Translations under genes and position numbers: made by a program
Shown here: in pieces, positions 51,856 to 60,880 of the stretch
Position numbering within the stretch: position 1 is the stretch's first letter
Layout of the letters: the number at the start of each line of letters is the position of its first letter
Notes under the pieces: model-generated
Told to the model about the DNA's origin: nothing
What the model saw: only the letters and a program-made list of their open reading frames with translations
Databases searched by the model: none
From: Prevotella sp. P5-92
GTDB taxonomy: Bacteria; Bacteroidota; Bacteroidia; Bacteroidales; Bacteroidaceae
Assembly (NCBI RefSeq): GCF_002251245.1
Contig: NZ_NPJG01000125.1
Span: forward strand, 124,001 to 188,000
Length of the DNA: 64,000 bases
Direction: 5' to 3'

Positions 51856-53271
51856 TTATTTCTTGAACTTATTGTATATTACACTGATACGTATGGGTTC
51901 GTGGCTGTTGTTAGACCCACCCACAAGTTTTGTCGTCGTCAGTTCCATGTCGTTAGACACCTTGGTATATACAGTGCCCGACGAGGTACTGTTGGTTTCC
52001 ACAGCTACAGGGATAAGCACAACCTTGTCCCAGTCTTCAGACTTTCCTCTATTGGCCCACAACTTGTTAATGAGCGATGAGATATTATTAAAGGTATATG
52101 TGTTATAGCTTGAGTTAAAGCTGGAAATATAAGATGTGACATTGTCCGGCAAATTACGCTTCTCAAAGAACGTGTACATGCTGTCTTTTGGCACCATGAG
52201 GATATACTTTGGAGTAGTAAACTCACCCTGATCGTCGCTATTGTAACGCTTGAATATGATTTTTGCAGAACTGATGGTGTCGTTCTCGTGATTTGTCTTT
52301 ATCTCATTTACAGGCAACGTCACCTCAGTGTAAATACCAGCAGGGCTCTTGATATATGTACATGTGTTATCTTCGGCAAGCATCTGCATACGCTTATGGT
52401 CATTGACGATATTGGTGGTTTGTACCATCTCCTCTGTTCCACCAAGTTTGAGCGAACCCGTAACAATAGAGTCGTTACTATAGGCTTGATAATAGAACTG
52501 AAGCGTAGTGATCATCACCTCTCCCATATTGCCAAGGCCACCCGTTGACTTGACATAAAAGCCTGGGAATACCTTATTAATGAAGTTATAAGGATTCTTG
52601 TAATTATCCTTGTCGCTATAATATTTCCTGAGAAGATAAGTTCCAAAGTTAACATACTCATTGCCTTCACGGTCAATATACTTGTCGTTCAGAGGTATAG
52701 AGACTGCATACACAGAATCAGTTCCAATCAGACCTTGGTAGGTGTATGACTTCTGTTTTACAATACTCCCCGCATCGGTTCTGATATATCCTTCTTGTTC
52801 GGGATTGAAATTGGAATAATAGTCCCGCCCTTCGCTTATGGGTTTCTTCAGTTCATAAGCTGTGAGTTTCATTGGATTGAGCGAATCACCTTTATAGCTA
52901 TTAAAGAAGATATTGAAAAAACACGAGTCAGCCATAACCTTCCCGTCAACATCACGACTCACGATACTGTCGAGTTCAGGCATGAGTGGTGTTGACAAGA
53001 TACGCTCCGTCACACCTACCTGTGTGGAGAAATTGCTTGTGACATAGGTGTTGGTTTCGGGATCTTTTACATGACCTATATACGAATATGTGTTGCGCGA
53101 CAACACCGAGTCAACCGTAATCGACCTTGAAGACACAAGAAAAGTATCGGTGATAATGGTGAACTTGTCCACCTCATTCGACAGTGAATTTCCAAGCGTG
53201 TCGGTATTGTCATCACAAGATGTCATGGCTACGAAAGCCATGACCATCAAAGTAATCCATTTTATCTTCAT
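51856..53271 (-). CDS. DUF4270 family lipoprotein
   Basis: A 471-aa lipoprotein: signal peptide ending VAMTSC, then DDNTDTLGNSLS, acidic as in surface-exported lipoproteins. Family stretches include FTIITDTFLVSSRSITVDSV (about 37-56) and TYSYIGHVKDPETNTYVTSNF (in parts, about 61-81), and a C-terminal beta-rich part ending VYNKFKK. DUF4270 is conserved in Bacteroidota and often lies beside glycogen synthase and pan genes, as here. Function unknown. It follows the starch synthase gene by 37 nt. Confidence 0.88.
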   Translation of the reverse strand: MKIKWITLMVMAFVAMTSCDDNTDTLGNSLSNEVDKFTIITDTFLVSSRSITVDSVLSRNTYSYIGHVKDPETNTYVTSNFSTQVGVTERILSTPLMPELDSIVSRDVDGKVMADSCFFNIFFNSYKGDSLNPMKLTAYELKKPISEGRDYYSNFNPEQEGYIRTDAGSIVKQKSYTYQGLIGTDSVYAVSIPLNDKYIDREGNEYVNFGTYLLRKYYSDKDNYKNPYNFINKVFPGFYVKSTGGLGNMGEVMITTLQFYYQAYSNDSIVTGSLKLGGTEEMVQTTNIVNDHKRMQMLAEDNTCTYIKSPAGIYTEVTLPVNEIKTNHENDTISSAKIIFKRYNSDDQGEFTTPKYILMVPKDSMYTFFEKRNLPDNVTSYISSFNSSYNTYTFNNISSLINKLWANRGKSEDWDKVVLIPVAVETNSTSSGTVYTKVSNDMELTTTKLVGGSNNSHEPIRISVIYNKFKK

Positions 53272-53308
53272 TATTTGTATTTTGTGTGTCTTTATGCGTT
53301 AGAAAAAG

Positions 53309-54112
53309 TCAATCAAGCAAAGCATTGTAGAAGTCTGCATAAGCCTGTCCCAGATCATCGCCAGGATATTTGAGCAGAGGCTTACCAGAATTCTGTGCAA
53401 ACTCTACGACAGAAGCATCTATTTCAGGCGAGGCCTCGATGATTCCATCTGAATATTGGATGGCGAGCTTGGCGAGGTCGTCATAGCCAATGTTCTCAGG
53501 ATAGTTGTCCAAGACGCTACCATCAACATCCCTGAAAGCAATGCAATCGCGGAAATCATCGCATACAATAGCATCATATAGGTTGCCAAAGAGAGTCGTT
53601 ATCACTTTTGTACTTGCAAAAGAAGGCTCCTCACTATAGGCAGTCTTAACATACAAGGGGATAACGGCTGTCATCCATCCCTGACACACTATGATGTCAG
53701 GCACCCAACGGAGTTTCTTCACGGTCTCAAGAACTCCACGCGCAAAGAATATTGCACGCTCTCCATTGTCTGTGTATGGTACACCCTTATCATCGACACC
53801 CATCTGACGTTTTGTGAAATAATCGTCGTTGTCGATGAAATAGACCTGAGTTCGACAAGAAGGCATTGACGCCACCTTGATAATCAACGGATGGTCGGTC
53901 TCGTTGATAATAAGATTCATCCCCGAGAGTCTGATCACTTCATGAAGTTGTCCCCTTCTCTCGTTAATGTTTCCCCACTTAGGCATGAAAGTACGAATTT
54001 CAAACCCTTTCTCTACCGTTTTCTGGGGAGCAAGCTTACCTATGCTCGACATTTCACTTTCAGGAACGTACGGTGATATTTCCTGGTTGATGAATAATAT
54101 TTTCTTTGCCAT
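53309..54112 (-). CDS. GT5-like starch/glycogen synthase catalytic domain, stand-alone
   Basis: A 267-aa protein equal to the N-terminal Rossmann lobe of GT5 glycogen/starch synthases: KKILFINQEISPYVPESEMS at the start (where full enzymes have a KxGGL motif), FIDNDDYFTKRQM (about 92-104), PDIIVCQGWMTAVIPLYVKT (about 138-157), ending near residue 265. The C-terminal ADP-glucose-binding lobe is missing altogether, and so is the KxGGL loop (replaced by ESEMSSIGKL). It is unlikely to be an ordinary glycogen synthase. The same short form accompanies DUF4270 in other Bacteroidota (recalled). Promoter box 20 nt upstream; divergent from panC. Confidence 0.82.
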   Translation of the reverse strand: MAKKILFINQEISPYVPESEMSSIGKLAPQKTVEKGFEIRTFMPKWGNINERRGQLHEVIRLSGMNLIINETDHPLIIKVASMPSCRTQVYFIDNDDYFTKRQMGVDDKGVPYTDNGERAIFFARGVLETVKKLRWVPDIIVCQGWMTAVIPLYVKTAYSEEPSFASTKVITTLFGNLYDAIVCDDFRDCIAFRDVDGSVLDNYPENIGYDDLAKLAIQYSDGIIEASPEIDASVVEFAQNSGKPLLKYPGDDLGQAYADFYNALLD

Positions 54113-54131
54113 GATTTGTAGTTTAACGTTG

Positions 54132-54139
54132 CAAAGTTA
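54132..54139 (-). promoter_or_regulatory. -7 promoter box (TAACTTTG) of the starch-synthase-like/DUF4270 operon
   Basis: The minus strand reads TAACTTTGCAAC, an exact TAnnTTTG box 20 nt before the ATG at 54112. The divergent panC side has only a near match (TTATTTTGCACC at about 54245-54256). Confidence 0.65.
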
Positions 54140-54292
54140 CTACTTTTTTTTCGAAAATCAGCAAAAAATGTGGGATTTTACGAAAAAATAGAGTCTTTTT
54201 TGGATATTTTTAGCTTATTATTTCGATATTTGCCGAAAATGTTGTTATTTTGCACCCGTTTTCGTAAATATGACGATAAAAGCTAAGATATA

Positions 54293-55141
54293 ATGATTGT
54301 ATTTAACAAGATTGCAGAATTGCAAAATGCACTATTTGAAGAACGCAAGGCAGGACATTCCGTAGGACTTGTTCCGACGATGGGTGCCTTGCATGAGGGT
54401 CACGCTTCACTCGTGAGAAGGAGCGTGGCTGAAAATGACGTGACCGTAGTCTCGGTCTTTGTAAACCCTACACAGTTCAACGACAAGAACGATTTGAAAA
54501 ACTACCCAAGGACTCTTGACGCCGACTGTGACTTGCTTGATGAGTGTGGCGCGAAATATGTCCTCGCTCCAAGTGTAGAGGAGATGTACCCGACACCTGA
54601 TACCAGACACTTTGAGTTTCCACCAGTCTCCACCGTGATGGAAGGCGCACACAGACCAGGTCATTTCAACGGAGTATGCCAGGTGGTTAGCCGGCTGTTC
54701 TACATTGTGAAGCCAGACCGTGCTTACTTCGGAGAGAAGGATTGGCAGCAGATTGCCGTCATCAAAGCCATGGTAAGACATCTCGGCATTGACGTGGAAA
54801 TAGTGGAATGTGAAATAGTAAGGGACAGCGACGGCCTGGCACGTTCAAGTCGTAACACCCTTCTTTCGCAGGAGGAGAGAGCTATTGCCCCCAATATTTT
54901 CAAGGCTTTGAAAAACAGCCTATCTTTTGCGAAAAGCCACAGCGTAAAAGAGACACATGACCAGGTCGTTAATGAAATCAATTCCATTGAAGGACTCGAT
55001 GTGGAATATTTCTCTATTGTGGACGGGAACACACTACTCGACATCAACGACTGGAACGATACCGAACATATCGTAGGCTGTATCACCGTCTATTGCGGTA
55101 AAACGCCGATAAGACTTATTGACCACATAAAATACAAGTAG
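54293..55141 (+). CDS. panC: Pantothenate synthetase (pantoate-beta-alanine ligase)
   Basis: A 282-aa ligase joining D-pantoate and beta-alanine with ATP. It has the HIGH-type motif in [10 protein letters not shown] (28-37, H34 and H37), [13 protein letters not shown] (about 60-72), YFGEKDWQQ (about 143-151) and the KMSKS-like region [12 protein letters not shown] (about 179-190). Length is normal. It is followed after 4 nt by panD, which makes its beta-alanine, forming the pantothenate/coenzyme A branch. Cotranscribed with panD and rsmG. Confidence 0.96.
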   Translation: MIVFNKIAELQNALFEERKAGHSVGLVPTMGALHEGHASLVRRSVAENDVTVVSVFVNPTQFNDKNDLKNYPRTLDADCDLLDECGAKYVLAPSVEEMYPTPDTRHFEFPPVSTVMEGAHRPGHFNGVCQVVSRLFYIVKPDRAYFGEKDWQQIAVIKAMVRHLGIDVEIVECEIVRDSDGLARSSRNTLLSQEERAIAPNIFKALKNSLSFAKSHSVKETHDQVVNEINSIEGLDVEYFSIVDGNTLLDINDWNDTEHIVGCITVYCGKTPIRLIDHIKYK

Positions 55142-55145
55142 GGGC

Positions 55146-55493
55146 ATGATGATAGAAGTACTGAAGTCAAAACTTCACTGTGTCAAGGTCACTGAAGCCA
55201 ACCTTAATTATATGGGCAGCATAACGATCGACGAAGACCTTATGGACGCTGCCAATATGATTGCTGGCGAGAAGGTGCAAATTGTCAACAACAACAACGG
55301 GGAACGTTTCGAGACATATATCATAAAAGGCGAAAGAGGTTCGGGATGTATATGCCTTAATGGAGCTGCTGCAAGAAAGGTGCAGGTGGGAGACGTTTGC
55401 ATCATCATCTCATACGCCATGATGGATTTTGAAGAAGCACGCTCATTCAAGCCAGCTGTCGTATTCCCAGAAAACAATAAAGTGCCCAAATAA
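55146..55493 (+). CDS. panD: Aspartate 1-decarboxylase (pyruvoyl-dependent)
   Basis: A 115-aa proenzyme producing beta-alanine from L-aspartate. Self-cleavage occurs at G24-S25 (YMGSITID), which leaves a pyruvoyl group on Ser25; this numbering fits only if the first of the two ATG codons ([12 protein letters not shown]) is used. [27 protein letters not shown] (in parts, about 52-78) is the conserved active-site region. Length is typical. Between panC (4 nt) and rsmG (23 nt). Confidence 0.96.
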   Translation: MMIEVLKSKLHCVKVTEANLNYMGSITIDEDLMDAANMIAGEKVQIVNNNNGERFETYIIKGERGSGCICLNGAAARKVQVGDVCIIISYAMMDFEEARSFKPAVVFPENNKVPK

Positions 55494-55516
55494 ACCATAA
55501 TAAATGCGACACTACG

Positions 55517-56137
55517 ATGGACGAGCTTCTGAAATATTTCAAAGGACTGAGCGAGCAGCAGATAAAACAATTTGCCATGCTTGACGAACTGTACCACGAA
55601 TGGAACTCAAAGATCAACGTCATCTCAAGAAAGGATATCGACAACATCTACGAGCATCATGTGTTACACTCTTTGGCGATAGCCAAGGCAATAAGATTCA
55701 AACCGGGAACACGCATTCTTGATTTTGGAACGGGAGGCGGCTTCCCTGGTATTCCTCTTTCTATCATGTTTCCTGAGTGTTATTTCAAACTCATAGACGG
55801 AACAGGAAAGAAGATAAAGGTGGCAAATGAGATTGCACATGCTATCGGACTGGAGAACTGTCATCCCGAACATCTGCGTGGGGAGGACGAAAAAGACAAA
55901 TATGACTTTGTGGTCAGTAGGGCTGTGATGCAACTACCAGACCTGATAAAAATAGTCAAAAAGAATGTCCGTCCAAAGGGCAACAACGCATTGCCCAATG
56001 GCGTCATATGCCTTAAGGGAGGCAATCTCGACGCGGAACTACAAGACTTCCGAAAAATAGTCCAGACCACAGAACTGACGAACTGGTTTGAGGAAGAATG
56101 GTTTAAGGACAAATATTTCATTTATCTTCCACTATGA
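55517..56137 (+). CDS. rsmG: 16S rRNA (guanine527-N7)-methyltransferase
   Basis: A 206-aa SAM-dependent rRNA methylase. The N-terminal helices contain YHEWNSKINVISRKDIDNIYEHHVLHSL (in parts, about 31-58), the RsmG hallmark. The SAM loop is ILDFGTGGGFPGIPLSI (about 71-87). KIKVANEIAHAIGLENC and FVVSRAVMQLPDLI complete the fold. Its last 4 bp overlap the ATG of the next gene. End of a panC-panD-rsmG-MBL run. Confidence 0.94.
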   Translation: MDELLKYFKGLSEQQIKQFAMLDELYHEWNSKINVISRKDIDNIYEHHVLHSLAIAKAIRFKPGTRILDFGTGGGFPGIPLSIMFPECYFKLIDGTGKKIKVANEIAHAIGLENCHPEHLRGEDEKDKYDFVVSRAVMQLPDLIKIVKKNVRPKGNNALPNGVICLKGGNLDAELQDFRKIVQTTELTNWFEEEWFKDKYFIYLPL

Positions 56138-56778
56138 AAATACAAAAATTTGAAGTAAATCCTTTTCAAGAAAATACATACGTTATCAGCGACGAAACCA
56201 ATGAAGGTATTGTCGTTGACTGTGGCGTCTTCTACAAAGAAGAGCGGGAAGCTCTTGTGAGATATGTCAAGGACAACAAAATCACACTGAAACATCTCGT
56301 CGCCACACATGCACATATTGACCATAACTTTGGCAACAACACCATCTTTGAGGAATTTGGACTTAAGCCAGAGGTATATGGAGCCGACGAGACACTTATG
56401 CAAAAACTTGCTCAGCAAGCGATGATGTTTTGCAATTACCGTCTTGACTATGAAATGCCACCGGTAGAAAGATATCTTCATCAAGGCGACACTATCGCTT
56501 TTGGCACACACGAGTTTACAGTCATCCCTACCCCAGGACACACTCCTGGCTCGGTGTTTCTGTACTGCAAAGAGGAAAACATTGCTTTCTCAGGCGACAC
56601 CCTGTTCAGGATGAGCATTGGCAGGACCGATTTTGAACTCGGCAGCTTTAAAGACATCACTGAAAGTCTTTCCAAACTGCCCTCCATACTGCTAAAAGAT
56701 ACAATAATCTATCCAGGTCATGGCCCAAAGACAACTTTGGAATATGAATTAGAGTACAATCCATATTTAAAATTCTGA
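56134..56778 (+). CDS. Metallo-beta-lactamase-fold hydrolase (glyoxalase II-like)
   Basis: A 214-aa hydrolase with H59-A-H61-I-D63-H64 (THAHIDHNFG), TPGHTPGSVFLYC (about 131-143, third His), SGDTLFRMSIGRTDFELG (about 153-170, bridging Asp) and YPGHGPKTTLEYE (about 193-205, last His). This is the short glyoxalase II-like group without the C-terminal helical domain; the usual activity is thioester or related hydrolysis with two metal ions. Substrate not readable. Coupled to rsmG by ATGA. A hairpin terminator follows at 56790. Confidence 0.9.
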   Translation: MKIQKFEVNPFQENTYVISDETNEGIVVDCGVFYKEEREALVRYVKDNKITLKHLVATHAHIDHNFGNNTIFEEFGLKPEVYGADETLMQKLAQQAMMFCNYRLDYEMPPVERYLHQGDTIAFGTHEFTVIPTPGHTPGSVFLYCKEENIAFSGDTLFRMSIGRTDFELGSFKDITESLSKLPSILLKDTIIYPGHGPKTTLEYELEYNPYLKF

Positions 56779-56789
56779 AAAAAAAAATC

Positions 56790-56831
56790 ACCCACACTAC
56801 ATGCGGGAAATCCACATGAAGTGTGGGTTTT
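56790..56831 (+). terminator. Terminator after the pan/rsmG/MBL operon
   Basis: ACCCACACT (56790-56798) pairs with AGTGTGGGT (56820-56828), followed by TTTT. An A-run precedes the left arm, so it might also work for the opposite strand, where DUF3256 ends nearby. The stop of the MBL gene is 12 nt before. Confidence 0.8.
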
Positions 56832-56965
56832 AAAAGTCCACTAATCTCACGATCTGTTTCTTTTAAGTTAACCTTAATAATCTAATACCATGAAAAACAC
56901 ATTGCAAATATACAAACATTATTTGTAAATTACAAACAATATGTACAAATATTAGGATAAATTTA

Positions 56966-57637
56966 TTATTTAAGGTTAATTTTAAAAGTCTTTAACGTGA
57001 TTTTTTCTTCAACAAGTCGTTTTTCATCGGTTGTACACCCTGAAAGGCATGGTTCTACCGTCATCCAGTCTGTCTCTCCATCCAGGTGTCCTACTATGGT
57101 CATAGTACGAGAGATGTTTGTCAAGATGTCCTGTTCTTCATCAGTAACAGGCATTTTTCTCTCCATGAGCTCTTGCGGGTTGCTTATTTGTATCTGCTCT
57201 TCGCCCAACGAGTTCCATCGTGAAGTGTAGCGATATAAGACGCTATGTTTTGTTTCACAGCCAACAGTCTTGAGCATATAAAGCATATATTCGGAAGAAT
57301 CAGGAAGCAAACGGTCAGCTTTCTTCAATTTCATCTCCACTATAGAACATCCGTTAAGACGGATTCGCAGATAATTATCTGCCAATTGTTCCATTTCGCA
57401 GTCTTCGTCAAACGAATTAGTTACCACAGCTTTCATGCTCGCCTTTGAAAAATCAATGAGATCAAGACGGTTGTTGCGAGAAAGATATGGCAGAACAGAA
57501 TCTGGCATTTCAGCAAACAAGCTATCGATAGTAAGCGTTGTCTGCTGGGCATGCATGGCAGCTACTGAGGTAGCTATCAACACGCAAAGCGAGAAAATGC
57601 GACTTTTGATATTTCTCATATAAAGAATTCTTGTCAT
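56966..57637 (-). CDS. DUF3256 family exported protein
   Basis: A 223-aa protein with a signal peptide (MRNIKSRIFSLCVLIATSVA plus AMHAQ). DUF3256 features: IDSLFAEMPDSVLPYLSRNN near residue 37 and RLDLIDFSKASMKAVVTN just after. The remainder is beta-rich. Function unknown; found in Bacteroidota next to rsmE as here. Two starts are possible, 57637 (4 nt after the rsmE stop) and the inner ATG at 57619 that directly precedes the basic part of the signal peptide. Confidence 0.82.
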   Translation of the reverse strand: MTRILYMRNIKSRIFSLCVLIATSVAAMHAQQTTLTIDSLFAEMPDSVLPYLSRNNRLDLIDFSKASMKAVVTNSFDEDCEMEQLADNYLRIRLNGCSIVEMKLKKADRLLPDSSEYMLYMLKTVGCETKHSVLYRYTSRWNSLGEEQIQISNPQELMERKMPVTDEEQDILTNISRTMTIVGHLDGETDWMTVEPCLSGCTTDEKRLVEEKITLKTFKINLK

Positions 57638-57641
57638 AATA

Positions 57642-58364
57642 TTACAACCTCTTACATAAATTGGCCATCATTACTGAATACAGGGCAGCTGTCTCTGTCC
57701 TCAGTCGGCTTTCGCCCAACGATACGGACACAAATCCAGCATCAATAGCCTTCTTGACCTCAGAGAGTGAGAAATCGCCTTCCGGTCCGATAAATACTGT
57801 GACATCCTCATCCTTGTCCGATATAGACAACTGATTGAACAGATCTACTTTTTTTATCTCTTCGTAACAATGGGCAATATACCTCAGTCCCTCTGTGCTT
57901 TCAGCCACCAACTCGTCGAATGACACGATCTCGTCGATGATCGGTTTCCATGCTTTCCTACTCTGTTTCATGGCAGAGACGGCAATTTTTTCCAGACGTT
58001 TTACCTTTATCACACGACGCTCCGAATTGTCGCAATTAATAAATGATATACGGTCAAAACCTATCTCCGTGGCTTTCTCTACCAGCCACTCCATCCTCTC
58101 CATCATCTTTGTCGGAGAAACCACAAGATGCAAATGTCCCCTCCATATTGGAGTCTGCGGTATAGTCTCAAGAAGTTTGAAGACGCATTTGCGTGTTGCA
58201 GCTACAGTAATCTCAGCCTTATAAAAATTGCCTATGCCGTCGGTCAACATTATTTCATCACCTGACTTCAGGCGCAACACACGCAAAGCATGCATAGCCT
58301 CCTCTTCTGGCAGTTCACCATTATACTGTACGTTCGGGACATAGAAAAATCTCATTTCTTTCAT
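57642..58364 (-). CDS. rsmE: 16S rRNA (uracil1498-N3)-methyltransferase
   Basis: A 240-aa SPOUT-class methylase. The PUA-like N-terminus contains EEEAMHALRVLRLKSGDEIMLTDG (in parts, about 21-44). The trefoil knot is marked by VFIGPEGDFSLSEVKKAIDAG (in parts, about 190-210) and SLGESRLRTETAALYSVMMA. MERMEWLVEKATEIGFDRI (about 111-129) is the classic RsmE signature. Starts an operon with DUF3256. Confidence 0.95.
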   Translation of the reverse strand: MKEMRFFYVPNVQYNGELPEEEAMHALRVLRLKSGDEIMLTDGIGNFYKAEITVAATRKCVFKLLETIPQTPIWRGHLHLVVSPTKMMERMEWLVEKATEIGFDRISFINCDNSERRVIKVKRLEKIAVSAMKQSRKAWKPIIDEIVSFDELVAESTEGLRYIAHCYEEIKKVDLFNQLSISDKDEDVTVFIGPEGDFSLSEVKKAIDAGFVSVSLGESRLRTETAALYSVMMANLCKRL

Positions 58365-58382
58365 AGCTCTGGGTTTGATTTC

Positions 58383-59669
58383 TTATTTCTCTTCTACTAC
58401 CTCAGCCTTTTGGCTCTTTGGATGGAACATCAGAGCAAAAGCGATAGCCACCACCAAAGAATATCCTGCGAAAATGAGCCAGCAGATACTCCAATCGCCG
58501 ACGATGAATGAATTGTCACCAAAAGATTCTGTATGGGTATAATTATTCACGACAGCCTGAGCAGCGAGCGTTCCTAAAGTGGCACCTATACCATTTGTCA
58601 TAAGTTGGAAAAGACCTTGAGCGCTTGAGCGGTGTCTTGCCTCTGTATTCATATCCACAAAGAATGCGCCACTGATATTGAAGAAGTCAAATGCCATTCC
58701 ATACACAATCATCGAGAGGACAAACATCCACACGCCATCTCCGGGATCGCCTAATCCGAACAACCCGAAACGCAACACCCATGCAAACATGGCTATCAGC
58801 ATCACGTTCTTTATTCCAAAGCGTTTCATGAAAAATGGTATGAGAAGGATGCAACAAGTCTCACTGATCTGAGAGAGGGAAATCAAAATATTGGTATGTT
58901 GCACACCAAAGGTGTCAGCATACTCCGGTATAGTCTCAAAACTACTGATGAAAGGGTTGGCAAATCCGTTGGTGATCTGCAGGCTGACACCAAGTAACAT
59001 TGAGAAGACGAAGAACAAGGCCATTTCCTTTCTTTTGAAAAGAGCGAAAGCCCTCAGTCCGAATACATCAATCATCGAACGACTCTCGTTCACCTTGTTT
59101 ACCGGACAATTTGGTACAGTAAACGTATAGGCAAACATCAATAATCCTATGATACCAGATGTCATAAACTGCATCTCGTTAGCCTCATATCCCATGATAT
59201 CTACAAACCACATGGCTAAGATAAAGCCAATGGTGCCGAAGATGCGTATAGGAGGGAAATTCTTTACGGTATCCATACCTGCTTGCTGCAAGGCATTGAA
59301 CGATACTGAATTTGACAATGCCAACGTAGGCATATAAAAAGCTACGGATAATGAATACAACGTAAAGATGAAATATCTGTTTGTTCCTGCTTCGCTGTTG
59401 ACGGAGCAATACATAGCCAAGGCGACCATAAATCCACCTGCAACAAGATGGCATAGTCCAAGCATTTTTTGAGCCTGCACCCAGCGGTCAGCAATGACAC
59501 CGAATATGGCTGGCATAAACAACGACACCACACCTTGCATTGAATAGAAGAAGCCTATATCAGCCCCCATACCTATCTCACCAAGATATCTACCCATGGA
59601 TGTGAGATAAGATCCCCACACGGCAAACTCCAAGAAGGTTAATATTGCCAATCTTATTTTCAGATTCAT
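58383..59669 (-). CDS. nupG: Nucleoside permease, NupG/XapB-type MFS transporter
   Basis: A 428-aa inner-membrane protein with 12 predicted helices. It is a proton-coupled nucleoside importer of the NHS family. Diagnostic stretches: FLEFAVWGSYLTSMGRYLGE (about 13-32), MQGVVSLFMPAIFGVIADRWVQ (in parts), TNGFANPFISSFE (about 235-247), and SAQGLFQLMTNGIGATLG (about 352-369). The C-terminal tail is charged. It ends 18 nt before rsmE on the same strand and starts about 45 nt after the conserved 68-aa gene, so it may belong to the same run. Confidence 0.92.
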   Translation of the reverse strand: MNLKIRLAILTFLEFAVWGSYLTSMGRYLGEIGMGADIGFFYSMQGVVSLFMPAIFGVIADRWVQAQKMLGLCHLVAGGFMVALAMYCSVNSEAGTNRYFIFTLYSLSVAFYMPTLALSNSVSFNALQQAGMDTVKNFPPIRIFGTIGFILAMWFVDIMGYEANEMQFMTSGIIGLLMFAYTFTVPNCPVNKVNESRSMIDVFGLRAFALFKRKEMALFFVFSMLLGVSLQITNGFANPFISSFETIPEYADTFGVQHTNILISLSQISETCCILLIPFFMKRFGIKNVMLIAMFAWVLRFGLFGLGDPGDGVWMFVLSMIVYGMAFDFFNISGAFFVDMNTEARHRSSAQGLFQLMTNGIGATLGTLAAQAVVNNYTHTESFGDNSFIVGDWSICWLIFAGYSLVVAIAFALMFHPKSQKAEVVEEK

Positions 59670-59714
59670 ATCATTTTATTTTTATTGAATATCGTTTGTC
59701 AAGAATATCCAAAA

Positions 59715-59921
59715 TTATTTTATATAACTCCCCTTCCATAGGGCACGTCTGACTCCCTTTGAATCGGTCACCACTTCCATTGTCCCTCCTAACCATTCCG
59801 TGAACGGTTGTTCGTCAGTGAAAGTATTCCAACGCACAACGACACCATGATCTATCTCGACCAGTGCCATCTTGATTATCCTGCCTTCCGTCAGAAGACG
59901 ATGAACCCCTACTCTACGCAT
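59715..59921 (-). CDS. Short conserved hypothetical protein, 68 aa
   Basis: A small protein beginning MRRVGVHRLLTEGRIIKMAL and containing VVVRWNTFTDEQPFTEWLGG; I do not know a family name. It is beta-rich without signal or membrane helix. The start at 59921 leaves 7 nt after the DUF4296 stop; the frame extends to 59966 but would then overlap that gene by 38 bp. Its position just after DUF4296 in the lspA operon suggests a conserved cluster. Confidence 0.68.
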   Translation of the reverse strand: MRRVGVHRLLTEGRIIKMALVEIDHGVVVRWNTFTDEQPFTEWLGGTMEVVTDSKGVRRALWKGSYIK

Positions 59922-59928
59922 AAGAAAC

Positions 59929-60876
59929 CTATAGTCGTTTTTCTTCTTTTGGCATGATGTGTTCATCTATCTGAGCCTTCTTGATATCGTCTCTTTTGTG
60001 CAGCTGTTGAGGAGGCATGCTTTGCGGTTGTATCATCGGTATCTTCTTCACGCCAAGACTATCCTTAGGTGTTGTTTGTTGACTGATAGTGTCGCCCTTG
60101 TTCACACTTTCCTTCTGACTTCTCATCCTAAGGAATTGGATATTGTTTAAAAACATCAGCTTAAGCGTTGACGACTCATCCCTTCCCCTGTCAAGATAGA
60201 AGAATCCGCGCATATTGCGTACCTTCTCATTCTTCTCTGGCGGTATTCTCAGTTGTGCCAGTCCTGAGAAGGTCACATTCTGGTAAAACGTGGCTATGCT
60301 ATCATTTTCATATTTCACAGCCACACATACCGTAGCATCCTTTGAACCGCTTTGATATAGGAAGTTGGTATCAAAAGTGAGCAAATAAGAATCGCCCTTC
60401 CTGAATGACGTATCAGCCTTCAGTTCGAAATCATATCTGTTATATGGTATTGAAGGACAAAGCATCGTCGCACGTTTATCGCGCCATATATCGGCGGTAT
60501 CGCCACCTATCCTATATTTGTGTACAACACTTGTGACTGTAGTGCCCGACACTTCTCTTTCCATACGTTCCTGAAGATGGCTGTAAATCTTTCTCAGATA
60601 GTCGGCACGTCGATAATAGTAAACCATCGACGAATCAAACTCAGCTTCTGTCAATCCGTGTTTCTTCAATACGGCCAGGAAATACATCCTTCGATGATAG
60701 CCCATACGCCCATCATCATTCTTGACGTCAGCCATTGCCTGTGACACGTAGTAGTCATACAGCACCTCTTCAAGTTCATCAGGCGCAATATACTGGCTTG
60801 GCACAGATGGTTTGCATGCCACCAAAAGAAAAGTAGTCAGTGTGGCAACAAACACGAAAACACGACTTTTCGTCAT
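59929..60876 (-). CDS. DUF4296-domain lipoprotein
   Basis: A 315-aa protein. Signal peptide with lipobox TFLLVAC at about 15-21, then KPSVPSQYIAPDELEEVLYD. The DUF4296 region (about 28-110) includes YYVSQAMADVKNDDGR and FLAVLKKHGLTEAEFDSSM. A beta-rich domain follows (about 130-240). The last 60 residues are low-complexity, rich in Gln, Pro and Lys (MIQPQSMPPQQLHKRDDIKK). Function unknown. 4 nt after the lspA stop. Confidence 0.85.
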   Translation of the reverse strand: MTKSRVFVFVATLTTFLLVACKPSVPSQYIAPDELEEVLYDYYVSQAMADVKNDDGRMGYHRRMYFLAVLKKHGLTEAEFDSSMVYYYRRADYLRKIYSHLQERMEREVSGTTVTSVVHKYRIGGDTADIWRDKRATMLCPSIPYNRYDFELKADTSFRKGDSYLLTFDTNFLYQSGSKDATVCVAVKYENDSIATFYQNVTFSGLAQLRIPPEKNEKVRNMRGFFYLDRGRDESSTLKLMFLNNIQFLRMRSQKESVNKGDTISQQTTPKDSLGVKKIPMIQPQSMPPQQLHKRDDIKKAQIDEHIMPKEEKRL

Positions 60877-60880
60877 TTAT

